Both the position numbers and the translations under genes were made by a program. Below are positions 24,944-34,406 of a stretch of 64,000 nucleotides of DNA, piece by piece. Position 1 is the stretch's first letter, and every line of letters begins with the position of its first letter. This DNA is from Alphaproteobacteria bacterium (GTDB taxonomy: Bacteria > Pseudomonadota > Alphaproteobacteria > UBA8366 > Aestuariispiraceae): assembly GCA_006844765.1 (NCBI GenBank), contig SPJV01000104.1, forward strand, positions 10,962 through 74,961. The letters run 5' to 3'. The notes below the pieces were generated by a model. That model had not been told where the DNA came from, did no database searches, and was given only the letters and a program-made list of their open reading frames with translations.

Positions 24944-25620
24944 TCCCAGCTGATCGCCTTCGTCGTATAGCCGCCTGGTCACGTGATCTGGAGCCCGATA
25001 GTTTCGAGCGCGCCTGCGCTGGATGTTGGGAGCGGGACTATCCGGGCGGCGTTACCATTTGTTCAATGGGAGAACCTTTCGAGCTTTGGTCGGGCGTGAG
25101 TTCCGGCTTGATCAAGATGCGCACACTTTCTATGGGCGGCAAGGAAATGGCGCTCAGCAGCGTCCATGCCGGCGGCTGGTTTGGTGAGGGATCCGTCCTG
25201 AAGGATGAGCTTCGGCGCTATGACATCGTCACGCTGCGCCCAACCGTTCTTGCCTTTATGGACCGCAAGACCTTCATGTGGCTGCATGACAATAGTCTGC
25301 CCTTCTCCCGTTTCCTGGTCCAGCAGTTGAATGAGCGGCTCGGGATTTTCATCGCGATGTTGGAAAATGAACGCATGCTGGATGCTACCGGGCGGGTGGC
25401 GCGGGTGCTGGCATTGATGCTGAACCCAATCCTTTATCCGGATGCGAATAATAAATTAGACCTTACACAAGAAGAAATTGGGTTGATTGCCGGGGTATCG
25501 CGCCCCACGGCCAATCAGGCCCTGAAGACCCTGCAAGCCGCGGGAATGCTGACTTTGGAGTATGGCGGGATCGCGGTTTTGGATATGGAAAAGCTGCGTG
25601 CCTATGGCGGTGAGACCTGA
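24940..25620 (+). CDS. Crp/Fnr family transcriptional regulator
   Basis: The 226-residue protein has a cyclic-nucleotide-type jelly-roll (about 25-125, with GGWFGEGSVLKDELRRYDI), a long dimer helix and a C-terminal winged HTH with LTQEEIGLIAGVSRPTANQA (about 172-191). Few cysteines are present and no Fnr-type cluster pattern is seen, so it is more likely a small-molecule sensor. It is coupled to the MBL-hydrolase gene and lies upstream of the acyl-CoA synthetase/Liv operon on the same strand, so it may regulate one of these. Confidence 0.9.
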   Translation: MIPADRLRRIAAWSRDLEPDSFERACAGCWERDYPGGVTICSMGEPFELWSGVSSGLIKMRTLSMGGKEMALSSVHAGGWFGEGSVLKDELRRYDIVTLRPTVLAFMDRKTFMWLHDNSLPFSRFLVQQLNERLGIFIAMLENERMLDATGRVARVLALMLNPILYPDANNKLDLTQEEIGLIAGVSRPTANQALKTLQAAGMLTLEYGGIAVLDMEKLRAYGGET

Positions 25621-25644
25621 GATTTTCGGTCAGTAAACACAATA

Positions 25645-25662
25645 ATTGACCAGACGGTCGAT
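25645..25662. promoter_or_regulatory. Inverted repeat upstream of the acyl-CoA synthetase gene
   Basis: ATTGACC (25645-25651) and GGTCGAT (25656-25662) form a near-perfect 7-bp inverted repeat spaced by 4 bp. It lies 239 bp upstream of the ATG at 25901, in a 280-bp gap that otherwise holds no gene. The size and symmetry suit a TetR-type operator such as those of fatty-acid regulators. Confidence 0.35.
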
Positions 25663-25900
25663 AAATTTTTCCCAACTGTTGGCTGGATGACAGTATGATG
25701 ACGATGCGGCTGAAATAGTTCACGCCGTGGCAGCGGTCCATTTGGCAATTTGCTTTATCAGCACCTTGCTTTTTAGGACCAGAAGCCTCGATAGTATCGT
25801 ATGGATCAACGCTGGCCGAAAACGAGCTGGCGCCAAAAGAAAAAAGTTAGGCGAAATCCGGGATCAAAATAACTCGGTCGCCCAGGGAGGAAATTGGGTC

Positions 25901-27889
25901 ATGTCGGAGCCGACGGCAGCGTCGAGTCTGCCTGATATTGTCACGTACAACACGTTCCCAAAGCTGCTGCGTCATAACGCAGAGCGTCTGCGTGGCCGTC
26001 CTGCGAGCCGTGAAAAGAATTACGGCATCTGGCAGTCCTGCACTTGGGACGAGGTGTATGAAGAGGTCTGGAACTACGCCGCCGGCCTGATGGATCTCGG
26101 TCTGGCGCGGGGGGATAAGGTCGCAATTGTCGGCGATAACCGGCCCCGGCTCTATTGGACGATGGTTGCCGCGCAAGCTGCCGGTGCCGTCCCGGTTCCG
26201 GTCTACCAGGACTCTGTTGCTGAAGAGATGCATTTTGTCCTTGAGCACGCGGAAATCCGGTTCGCTGTGGCGGAAGACCAGGAGCAGGTCGACAAGCTGA
26301 TTTCGATCAAGGATCGCCTGCCAAGCCTTGAAACGATCATCTTCGATGAAACACGGGGCTTACGGGATTACACCCACGACTTCCTACATAGTTATGATTC
26401 GGTGATTGAGCGCGGGCGTGCCTTCAATGGACGTGAGCCGGGTCGGATTGATGCGGAAGTCGAAAAGGGGGGTAAGGACGACACCTCTGTCATGGTCTAT
26501 ACCTCCGGGACGACCGGGCAGCCGAAGGGGGTTGTTCTAAGCTTCGAAAACATCATTCGCACCTCCCGAAACGCCTGCGAGCGGGAAGGCCTGCTGCCGA
26601 CCGATGAGGCGATGGCCTATCTGCCGATGGCCTGGATTGGCGATCACATCTTCTCCATGGGGCAGTGCTATGTCGCTGGCTTCTGTGTTTCCTGTCCGGA
26701 AAGCTCTGAGACAGTCCTGACCGATTTGCGCGAGCTCGGGCCGAGTTATTTCTTTGCGCCGCCGCGGATATTCGAAAACATCCTGACGACGGTCATGATC
26801 CGGATGGAAGATGCCGGAAGGCTGAAGCGCAAGATGTTCAGCTATTTCATGGATCACGCGAAAAGGGTTGGCGTCGATATCCTGGATGGTCGCCCGGTCT
26901 CTGCCGGGGACAAGCTTCTTTATGGCCTGGGTGAGCTTTTCGTCTATGGACCGCTTAAGAATGTCCTGGGTCTCAGTCGCGTGCGGATTGGCTATACCGC
27001 TGGGGAGGCAATCGGGCCGGATATCTTCCAGTTCTATCGCTCAATCGGGGTCAATCTGAAGCAACTTTATGGCTCTACCGAAGCCGCTGTCTTTGTCACC
27101 ATTCAGCCGAATTCCGAGATATTCGCGGATACGGTCGGGACGCCCGCGCCGGAGGTTGAGATTGATATCGCAGAAAGTGGTGAGGTTCTTTTTCGCAGTC
27201 CTGGCGTTTTTGTTGAATACTTCAAGAATCCGGAAGCAACCAAGGAAACAAAAACTGCGGATGGCTGGGTTCATACCGGGGATGCGGGCTTCATTGACGA
27301 GCGCGGGCATCTGAAGATCATCGACCGGGCAAAAGATGTCGGACGACTGAACGACGGATCGCTCTTCGCGCCCAAATACATTGAAAACAAGCTGAAATTC
27401 TTCCCGAATATCAAGGAAGCTGTCGCGTTCGGTCATGATCAGGACTATTGCGCGGCCTTCGTGAATATCGATCTGGAAGCGGTTGGCAGCTGGGCGGAGC
27501 GGAATGGCATCGCCTATGCGTCCTATCAGGAACTGGCCGCCCATCCACAGGTCTATGAGATGATCCAGGGTGCGGTTGATCAGGTGAACCAGGATCTATC
27601 CAGCGAAGAACGCGTGGCGGGGTCTCAAATCAAGCGCTTCTTATTGCTGCCCAAGATGCTGGACGCGGATGACGGCGAATTGACTCGTACATCGAAAGTC
27701 CGCCGCGGCTTTATTGCGGAGAAATATGAGCCGTTGATTACTGCGCTTTATGATGAAAGCGCCAAGGCCGGCAAGATCGAAAGCGAAATCACCTTCGAGG
27801 ATGGCCGGAAGGGCCGACTTGATGCGACTGTCGACATCCGTGAGGCGAAAATCATTTCGATTTCTCCTCAGGCTGCGGCGGCTGAGTGA
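25901..27889 (+). CDS. Long-chain acyl-CoA synthetase (AMP-binding)
   Basis: The 662-residue ANL-family enzyme has the P-loop SVMVYTSGTTGQPKGVVLS, the long-chain FACS region GYTAGEAIGPDIFQFYRSIG, KQLYGSTEAA and the hinge HTGDAGFIDERGHLKIIDRAKD. It activates fatty acids to acyl-AMP and then acyl-CoA. The frame is open 174 bases upstream, but GGGAGG about 10 bases before the ATG at 25901 fixes the start. It opens an operon with a full Liv-type ABC importer and ends with a PaaK-like ligase, so the imported compound is probably a carboxylate activated in the cytoplasm. Confidence 0.93.
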   Translation: MSEPTAASSLPDIVTYNTFPKLLRHNAERLRGRPASREKNYGIWQSCTWDEVYEEVWNYAAGLMDLGLARGDKVAIVGDNRPRLYWTMVAAQAAGAVPVPVYQDSVAEEMHFVLEHAEIRFAVAEDQEQVDKLISIKDRLPSLETIIFDETRGLRDYTHDFLHSYDSVIERGRAFNGREPGRIDAEVEKGGKDDTSVMVYTSGTTGQPKGVVLSFENIIRTSRNACEREGLLPTDEAMAYLPMAWIGDHIFSMGQCYVAGFCVSCPESSETVLTDLRELGPSYFFAPPRIFENILTTVMIRMEDAGRLKRKMFSYFMDHAKRVGVDILDGRPVSAGDKLLYGLGELFVYGPLKNVLGLSRVRIGYTAGEAIGPDIFQFYRSIGVNLKQLYGSTEAAVFVTIQPNSEIFADTVGTPAPEVEIDIAESGEVLFRSPGVFVEYFKNPEATKETKTADGWVHTGDAGFIDERGHLKIIDRAKDVGRLNDGSLFAPKYIENKLKFFPNIKEAVAFGHDQDYCAAFVNIDLEAVGSWAERNGIAYASYQELAAHPQVYEMIQGAVDQVNQDLSSEERVAGSQIKRFLLLPKMLDADDGELTRTSKVRRGFIAEKYEPLITALYDESAKAGKIESEITFEDGRKGRLDATVDIREAKIISISPQAAAAE

Positions 27890-27917
27890 CCGGTAGCGTG
27901 GAAAGGGTCAGAAGCTC

Positions 27918-28766
27918 GTGAACGATACGGTGAGTAATAACGATCAAATGGCTGCCGGTGCCCCGGCGGTCGATCCGACTGCCGGGGGGCGGATTGGTGA
28001 TGTGATCCTGCGCGTCAACGAAATCTCGCTGAGTTTCGGGGGCGTGAAGGCGATCAATGATGTCAGCTTCGACATCAAGAAGGGGGAAGTTCGCTCTATC
28101 ATCGGTCCCAATGGCGCTGGTAAATCCTCGATGCTCAATTGCATCAACGGTTTCTATCAGCCCCAGGTCGGCCATATCTGGTATGACGGTGTAGACTACA
28201 CACCGATGCGCCCGCATCTGGCTGCCGAAAATGGTATCGCGCGGACCTTTCAGAACATTGCGCTCTTCAAGGGTATGTCGACGCTCGACAACATCATGAC
28301 CGGGCGCATTCTGAAGCAGAAGGCAAGCTTGTTGGAGCAGGCCCTCTATATCGGTCGGGGCAAGAGCGAGGAACTGGAGCATCGGGCATTCGTTGAGGAT
28401 ATCATCGACTTCCTGGAAATTCAGGCGATCCGCCGGACACCGGTCGGGCGGCTTCCCTATGGGCTGCAAAAGCGCGTCGAACTGGGCCGGGCCCTGGCCG
28501 CTGAGCCGACCTTGCTGCTGCTTGATGAGCCGATGGCCGGGATGAACCTCGAAGAAAAAGAGGATATGTCCCGCTATATCATTGATGTGAATGAACAATA
28601 TGGCACCACCATCGCCCTTATCGAACATGATATGGGCGTTGTGATGGACCTCTCCGACCGGGTCGTTGTTCTCGACCACGGCAGTAAGCTCGCTGACGGG
28701 ACACCGGATGAGGTGAGCGCCAACCAGAATGTGATCGACGCCTATCTTGGCGTCGCGCACGAATAG
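27918..28766 (+). CDS. livG: Branched-chain amino acid-type ABC transporter ATP-binding protein (LivG)
   Basis: The 282-residue ATPase starts with GTG at 27918 and has Walker A GPNGAGKSSMLNCI, a signature region LPYGLQKRVELGRAL in place of LSGGQ, and Walker B LLLLDEPMAGMN, as expected for the LivG group. A 30-residue N-terminal extension precedes the core. It is the first of the transporter genes; the livH gene follows after 9 bp. The substrate may be an amino acid or an aromatic or aliphatic acid. Confidence 0.93.
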   Translation: MNDTVSNNDQMAAGAPAVDPTAGGRIGDVILRVNEISLSFGGVKAINDVSFDIKKGEVRSIIGPNGAGKSSMLNCINGFYQPQVGHIWYDGVDYTPMRPHLAAENGIARTFQNIALFKGMSTLDNIMTGRILKQKASLLEQALYIGRGKSEELEHRAFVEDIIDFLEIQAIRRTPVGRLPYGLQKRVELGRALAAEPTLLLLDEPMAGMNLEEKEDMSRYIIDVNEQYGTTIALIEHDMGVVMDLSDRVVVLDHGSKLADGTPDEVSANQNVIDAYLGVAHE

Positions 28767-28775
28767 GAGGGGACC

Positions 28776-29732
28776 ATGGAAATCCTTCACGGCATCTTCA
28801 TCGATCCTTTCATCACGATGTATGAGCTTCCGGATCTGTTGGTACAGGTTCTCTGGGAAGGCTTCGTGGCGGGGACGCTATATTCGCTGATTGCCCTCGG
28901 CTTCGTGCTGATCTTCAAAGCCTCCGGCGTGTTTAATTTCGCCCAAGGCATCATTGTTGTTTTCGGTGCCTTGTCGCTGGTCGGCCTTCACTCGCTGGGA
29001 ATCCCGGCTTTCGTGGCCTTGTTCCTCTGTATCGGGATCATGTTCGCACTGGCCTGGCTGGTCGAATTCACGGTCCTGCGGCGTCTGGTCAACCAGGATC
29101 CGATCATCCTGTTCATGGCGACGATTGGTTTGAACTACTTTCTGATCGGCTTTGGCGAAGGGGTTTTTGGCGGGGAGCCGAAAACGATGATCACGGCAGA
29201 ACTTGGTTTGCCGACCGGGGCGTTTGATTTTGATATCCTCGGGGGTCTGGTCTCGCTACAGCAGATCGATATCACGGCGGCTGTTACCGCCGGGGTGATG
29301 GTTGGCGGGCTTGCGGTCTTCTTCAACAAAACCCGGATCGGCCGTGGCTTGCGCGCTGTGGCGGATGACCATCAGGCGGCACAGTCGGTTGGAATCTCCC
29401 TCAACCATATTTGGATTGTCGTCTGGTTCGCGGCCGGCATCGTCGCGCTGGCGACCGGTGTCATGTGGGGGGCGCGATCCGATGTCAGCTTCGCACTGTC
29501 GATTGTTGCCTTGAAGGCCCTGCCGGTTTTGATCTTGGGCGGATTCACCTCGATTTCAGGGGCCATTGTCGGTGGGTTGATTATCGGTATTTCCGAGAAG
29601 ATGGCCGAATTTTACTGGGGCCCTCTGGTTGGCGGCAGTATCGAAAGCTGGTTCCCTTACTTCCTTGCCCTGCTGTTCCTGTGGTTCCGGCCACAGGGTC
29701 TGTTCGGCGAGAAGATTATCGAACGCGTCTAG
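28776..29732 (+). CDS. livH: Branched-chain amino acid-type ABC permease (LivH)
   Basis: The 318-residue integral membrane protein has about eight hydrophobic segments and the LivH motifs GTLYSLIALGFVLIFKASGV and RIGRGLRAVADDHQAAQSVG, plus ALPVLILGGFTSISGAIVGG. It forms half of the translocation channel and sits between the livG and livM genes in one operon, with AGGAGG upstream of its ATG. Confidence 0.94.
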   Translation: MEILHGIFIDPFITMYELPDLLVQVLWEGFVAGTLYSLIALGFVLIFKASGVFNFAQGIIVVFGALSLVGLHSLGIPAFVALFLCIGIMFALAWLVEFTVLRRLVNQDPIILFMATIGLNYFLIGFGEGVFGGEPKTMITAELGLPTGAFDFDILGGLVSLQQIDITAAVTAGVMVGGLAVFFNKTRIGRGLRAVADDHQAAQSVGISLNHIWIVVWFAAGIVALATGVMWGARSDVSFALSIVALKALPVLILGGFTSISGAIVGGLIIGISEKMAEFYWGPLVGGSIESWFPYFLALLFLWFRPQGLFGEKIIERV

Positions 29733-29756
29733 CACGGGCGGATAGGAACGAAGATT

Positions 29757-30833
29757 ATGCTTTATCGTGAAACCGGACAGTTTAAGACGACCTATCTAGC
29801 CGATATGGCGATCTTCCCGATTCGCCAAGACTATTTCCTGATGATCGGTATTCTCTTGTTCGCCTATGTCATCGCGCCACTGGTGATGAATGACTTCTGG
29901 CTGAACTCGATCATGATCCCGACCATGATTTTCGCCTTGGCGGCCATAGGGCTGAACATTCTGACCGGCTATACGGGTCAGCTGTCGCTCGGTCATGGCG
30001 GGTTTATGGGGGTTGGGGCTTATGCTTGCTACAAGCTGACGTCCTATTTCCCGGATGTGAATATCATCATTCACATTTTCCTGTCCGGCTTCTTTGCAGC
30101 GGCGGTTGGGTTTGTCTTCGGCCTGCCGTCCTTGCGGATTAAGGGCTTCTATTTGGCCGTGGCGACCCTGGCGTCTCAGTTCTTTCTGGAATGGGCCTTT
30201 GGACGGATCGCTTGGCTGTATAACTACAATGATTCCGGCGCCATTGAGGTGTCCAGCCGGACACTCTTCGATATCCCGATTGCCGGAGCCAGTGCGGAAC
30301 CTGTGACACGGTATTTCGTCGTGTTGGCCATCGTGACCTTTTTGACCTGGATTGCGCTCAATTTGGTGCGGGGGCGGTTTGGGCGCTGCTGGATGGCGGT
30401 GCGTGACATGGATATCGCTGCAGAGCTGATTGGTATCAAGCTGTTGCCGACCAAACTGCTCGCCTTCTCGGTTTCGTCCTACTATGCCGGTGTTGCCGGG
30501 GCCCTGATGGTCTTCATGTGGCTGGGTGCGGCAGAGGTTGAAAGCTTCGACATCAACCATTCCTTCCTGATCCTGTTCATGGTCATCATCGGCGGCTTGG
30601 GAAGTATTCTCGGATCATTCCTGGGCGCGATTTTCATCTGGAATCTGCCGGTGTTGCTGCGCGCCATTCCAGATATGATCGGCGTCAATATTGGCGCGGC
30701 GACCGTCGAACACATGACTTTCATGGTTACCGGGGCCCTGATCATCTTCTTCCTGATTGTTGAGCCGCATGGTTTTGCACGGCTATGGCAGATCACGAAG
30801 GAGAAGCTCAGGCTCTGGCCGTTCCCCTATTAG
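29757..30833 (+). CDS. livM: Branched-chain amino acid-type ABC permease (LivM)
   Basis: The 358-residue permease has about ten hydrophobic segments, and its core motifs are LTGYTGQLSLGHGGFMGVGA and RGRFGRCWMAVRDMDIAAEL. It pairs with LivH. The gene lies 24 bp after livH on the same strand. No fused ATPase domain is present, in contrast to some LivM fusions. Confidence 0.94.
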   Translation: MLYRETGQFKTTYLADMAIFPIRQDYFLMIGILLFAYVIAPLVMNDFWLNSIMIPTMIFALAAIGLNILTGYTGQLSLGHGGFMGVGAYACYKLTSYFPDVNIIIHIFLSGFFAAAVGFVFGLPSLRIKGFYLAVATLASQFFLEWAFGRIAWLYNYNDSGAIEVSSRTLFDIPIAGASAEPVTRYFVVLAIVTFLTWIALNLVRGRFGRCWMAVRDMDIAAELIGIKLLPTKLLAFSVSSYYAGVAGALMVFMWLGAAEVESFDINHSFLILFMVIIGGLGSILGSFLGAIFIWNLPVLLRAIPDMIGVNIGAATVEHMTFMVTGALIIFFLIVEPHGFARLWQITKEKLRLWPFPY

Positions 30834-30932
30834 CGCGTGCCCGGGGAATGCGCCGCCACGAAACCCGTGGCACGCGAGAGTATCAGTTCGGAAACTTGGC
30901 TTAATACAAGTAGAACAGTGGAGGAAAGCAAT

Positions 30933-32240
30933 ATGCTTATGAAGAAATTAGCTTTAGGCGCCGGGGTTGCGGCGCTGGTGGGGGCTTCCGTTCTCGCTGA
31001 TACGCAACCGGTTCAAGCGGAAGACAGTCTTTATATCCCGCTGACGACCTATCGTACCGGGCCTTTTGCCGGTAGCGGTACGCCGATCGCCAATGGTCTG
31101 CACGACTATTTCACCATGCTGAATGAGCGCGATGGCGGCATCGGCGGCGTGAAGCTAGACGTCGAGGAATGCGAGACCGGCTATAACGCCCAGAAAGGTG
31201 TTGAGTGCTATGAAGGAACCAAGGGTAAAGGCGCACTTGTCTATAACCCCTATTCCACCGGCATCACGCTGCAGCTGATTCCGAAGGCGCCGGTTGACCA
31301 AATTCCGATTCTGTCGATGGGCTATGGTCTGTCTGCTACAGCGGTTGGTGAGAAGTTCCCCTGGACCTTCAACGTCCCGGCGACCTACTGGAGCCAACTG
31401 TCCGCCATTATCAAGCACATCGATACCGAAGATGGCGTTAAGGGCAAGAAAATCGGCTACATCTATCTGGATGTTGGTTATGGCCGGGAGCCGATTCCGC
31501 TGCTTGACGAGCTTGCCGCCGAAATGGGCTTTGAAGTCGTGAAGATTCCGGTTGGCGTTAAGGAAATGCAGAACCAGTCTTCGCATTGGCTGCAGGTTCG
31601 TAAAGAGCGTCCGGATTGGATGATCATGTGGGGCTGGGGCGCTATGAACCCGACCGCGATCAAGGAAGCGGTTAAGGTTCGCTTCCCAATGGACAAATTC
31701 GTTGGTGTTTGGTGGTCCGGTGGGAATGTTGATCTTCGTCCGGCGGGCGCTTCCGCCAAGGGCTACAAGTCAACGAACTTCCATGGTACCGGCACAGGCT
31801 TCAAGGCGATCCAAGATATCATGGAACATGTTGTTTCCAAAGGAAAAAGCCAGGCCGATCCTGAAAATGTCGGCGACAACTACTATAACCGCGGTGTCAT
31901 GAATGCGGTCATCGTTGCTGAAGCCATTCGGACGGCACAGAAGATCACGGGTAAGAGCGTCATTACCGGCGCGGATATGCGTGAGGGTCTGGAGCATTTG
32001 GATCTGACCGAAGCGCGGATTGCTGAGCTTGGCCTGTCCGGCTTTGCCAATCCCATGAAAGTCACCTGCGAGGATCATGCCGGGGCACACCCGATCTATA
32101 TCCAGCAGTGGGATGGTGCCGGTTGGCACAAAGCATCCGATTGGATCACCCCGATGGTCGACAAGGTTCGCCCGAAGCTTGAAAAAGCTGCGGAAGACTG
32201 GGTTGCCGACAAGCCGGATTGGCAAATGGGCAGCTGCTGA
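30933..32240 (+). CDS. Liv-type periplasmic substrate-binding protein
   Basis: The 435-residue protein has a signal peptide (MLMKKLALGAGVAALVGASV, cleavage after VQA near residue 30) and the Peripla_BP_6 fold, with YIPLTTYRTGPFAGSGTPIA at the mature start. Very similar genes sit in many alphaproteobacterial operons with long-chain acyl-CoA synthetase and PaaK-like genes. The frame is open from 30837, but GAGGAAAG lies before the ATG at 30933; a second ATG follows two codons later. It is the binding component for LivGHMF. Confidence 0.94.
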   Translation: MLMKKLALGAGVAALVGASVLADTQPVQAEDSLYIPLTTYRTGPFAGSGTPIANGLHDYFTMLNERDGGIGGVKLDVEECETGYNAQKGVECYEGTKGKGALVYNPYSTGITLQLIPKAPVDQIPILSMGYGLSATAVGEKFPWTFNVPATYWSQLSAIIKHIDTEDGVKGKKIGYIYLDVGYGREPIPLLDELAAEMGFEVVKIPVGVKEMQNQSSHWLQVRKERPDWMIMWGWGAMNPTAIKEAVKVRFPMDKFVGVWWSGGNVDLRPAGASAKGYKSTNFHGTGTGFKAIQDIMEHVVSKGKSQADPENVGDNYYNRGVMNAVIVAEAIRTAQKITGKSVITGADMREGLEHLDLTEARIAELGLSGFANPMKVTCEDHAGAHPIYIQQWDGAGWHKASDWITPMVDKVRPKLEKAAEDWVADKPDWQMGSC

Positions 32241-32282
32241 TCCTTTGGATCGGTTAGCCTAGCAGAAAGGAGACCCCGTCCC

Positions 32283-33137
32283 GTGAGCGCGGAAACCCTT
32301 CAATCGAACGCTGCGGCGGATGCGGCCCCGGGTCAGACCCGGGAGCCCGTCCTCCAGGTGAACAATATCGAGGTCATTTACGACCACGTCATTCTCGTCT
32401 TGAAGGGCGTCTCGTTCGAGGTTCCCAAGGAGGGCATTGTTGCTCTCCTGGGCGCCAACGGGGCGGGGAAATCCACGACCCTGAAATCGATCTCCAATCT
32501 GCTTCGTGCAGAACGGGGGGAGATTACCAAGGGCACCATTCATATGAATGGGAAATTGACCAATGACTTGACCGCCAATGACATGGTGAAACTCGGCTGT
32601 GTGCAGGTCATGGAAGGTCGCCATTGTTTTGAACATTTGACGATCGAAGAAAACCTTCTGACCGGTGCTTATACCCGTGGTTCTTCCAGAGCAGTGAAGG
32701 ACGATCTGGAGATGGTCTATGACTATTTCCCCCGTCTGAAAGAGCGGTATAAGAGCCTTGCCGGTTACACTTCCGGTGGGGAACAGCAGATGTGCGCGAT
32801 CGGTCGTGCGCTGATGGCCCGCCCGTCGATCATTTTGCTGGATGAACCCTCCATGGGTTTGGCACCGCAATTGGTCGAACAGATTTTCGAGATCGTGAAG
32901 AAGCTCAATCAAGAGCAAAAGGTCACGATCCTGCTTGCTGAACAGAACACAAATGTGGCGCTGCGCTACGCAGATTACGGCTACATTCTTGAAAACGGCC
33001 GGGTGGTCCTGGATGGGACCGCAGAAGCCTTGCGGGAAAATGAGGATGTGAAGGAATTCTATCTTGGCCTTTCCTCAGAAGGCCGGAAGAATTTCCGTGA
33101 AGTGAAGCATTACAAACGCCGCAAACGCTGGCTCTAA
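32283..33137 (+). CDS. livF: Branched-chain amino acid-type ABC transporter ATP-binding protein (LivF)
   Basis: The 284-residue ATPase starts with GTG at 32283 preceded by AAAGGAG. It has Walker A GANGAGKSTTLKSI, signature TSGGEQQMCAIGRAL and Walker B IILLDEPSMGLAP. A C-terminal extension SSEGRKNFREVKHYKRRKRW is basic and about 30 residues longer than E. coli LivF. It lies between the binding protein and PaaK-like genes. Confidence 0.93.
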   Translation: MSAETLQSNAAADAAPGQTREPVLQVNNIEVIYDHVILVLKGVSFEVPKEGIVALLGANGAGKSTTLKSISNLLRAERGEITKGTIHMNGKLTNDLTANDMVKLGCVQVMEGRHCFEHLTIEENLLTGAYTRGSSRAVKDDLEMVYDYFPRLKERYKSLAGYTSGGEQQMCAIGRALMARPSIILLDEPSMGLAPQLVEQIFEIVKKLNQEQKVTILLAEQNTNVALRYADYGYILENGRVVLDGTAEALRENEDVKEFYLGLSSEGRKNFREVKHYKRRKRWL

Positions 33138-33156
33138 ATCTATCAAAGGGACGACA

Positions 33157-34401
33157 ATGTCCGAATTTTTCGATGCGCTCGAAATCCGCTCAGCGGATGA
33201 GCGAGACGCAGCCCAAATGGCGCAACTGCGTGCGCAGGTTAGCCATGCGAAGGCGGCGACGCGCTACTTCGCTGACACTTTGGCGGATGTTGATCCGGCA
33301 GCATTGACGGATCGCGCAGCGTTGGCTGCTCTGCCTTTGGTGCGGAAGTCATCGATTCTTGAGCTTCAGGCGAAAGATCCGCCTTTTGGGGGGTTGTGTA
33401 CTGGAGAGGCAGGCGGGATGGGGCGATTATTCGTCTCACCCGGTCCGATCAATGATCCGGAAAGCCGCCTTGCGTCCGAAGGTGTGGATTGTTGGCGCTT
33501 TGGGCGCGCGATGTTTGCTGCAGGGATTCGTGCCGGCAGTGTCGTCCTGAACAGTTTTTCCTACCACCTGACGCCGGGCGCCTTCATGGTAGATTCTGGC
33601 GCCAGAGCCTGTGAGGCAGCGGTCATCCCCGGCGGGACCGGCAATACCGAAGGCCAGATTCAAGCAGCTGCGCGGTTTGGTGCCTCTTCGATCGCGGCAA
33701 CCCCGGATTTTCCAAAACTCTTGCTGGAAAAAGCCGACGAACTTGGGGTCGATCTGTCTATCCGGCATTTGATCGTCTCCGGCGGGCCTCTATTCCCCTC
33801 GCTTCGACAGGGCTATATCGATGCGGGGCTCACCTGTCTTCAATGTTATGGCACGGCGGATTTGGGCCTTGTCGCCTATGAAAGCATGACCATGGAAGGG
33901 ATGATCCTGGACGAGCAGGTGCTGGTCGAGATTGTTCGGCCTGGTACCGGCGATCCAGTCCCGGATGGTGATGTTGGCGAGGTTGTTGTCACGTCGCTCA
34001 ATAATAAGGATTATCCGCTCATCCGCTTTGCAACAGGCGATTTGTCTGCCGTGTTGCCGGGGCAGAGCGCCTGTGGCCGCACCGCGCCGCGGATCAAGGG
34101 TTGGATGGGCCGCGCTGATCAGACGACGAAAGTCCGTGGCATGTTCGTGCGCCCGGAACAGGTCGCCGATTTTGTTTCCCGTCATGCGGAAGTCGAAAAG
34201 GCCCGTTTTGTTGTGGGCTCAGATGCTGAAAAGCGCGACACATTGACTGTTCTGGTGGAAGTTTCCGGTGATACAGACCCAGACCGTCTGGCAGAGAGCG
34301 TGACCGCTTTGTGCAAGGTGCGGGGCATGATAGAGCTGGCGGAACCGGGGCATTTGCCCAATGATGGTAAGGTAATCGACGATACCCGCGTTTTTGACTG
34401 A
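33157..34401 (+). CDS. PaaK-like phenylacetate-CoA ligase family protein
   Basis: The 414-residue ANL enzyme resembles PaaK: MSEFFDALEIRSADERDAAQ at the start, ALPLVRKSSILELQ, LQCYGTADLGLVAYES and VTSLNNKDYPLIRFATGDLS, and a C-terminal domain with GRADQTTKVRGMFVRPEQV. PaaK ligates phenylacetate to CoA with ATP, and related enzymes handle other aromatic acids. It closes the operon that begins with the fatty-acyl ligase; only 5 bp separate its stop from the next gene, the tungstate regulator. Confidence 0.87.
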   Translation: MSEFFDALEIRSADERDAAQMAQLRAQVSHAKAATRYFADTLADVDPAALTDRAALAALPLVRKSSILELQAKDPPFGGLCTGEAGGMGRLFVSPGPINDPESRLASEGVDCWRFGRAMFAAGIRAGSVVLNSFSYHLTPGAFMVDSGARACEAAVIPGGTGNTEGQIQAAARFGASSIAATPDFPKLLLEKADELGVDLSIRHLIVSGGPLFPSLRQGYIDAGLTCLQCYGTADLGLVAYESMTMEGMILDEQVLVEIVRPGTGDPVPDGDVGEVVVTSLNNKDYPLIRFATGDLSAVLPGQSACGRTAPRIKGWMGRADQTTKVRGMFVRPEQVADFVSRHAEVEKARFVVGSDAEKRDTLTVLVEVSGDTDPDRLAESVTALCKVRGMIELAEPGHLPNDGKVIDDTRVFD

Positions 34402-34406
34402 GTGCG

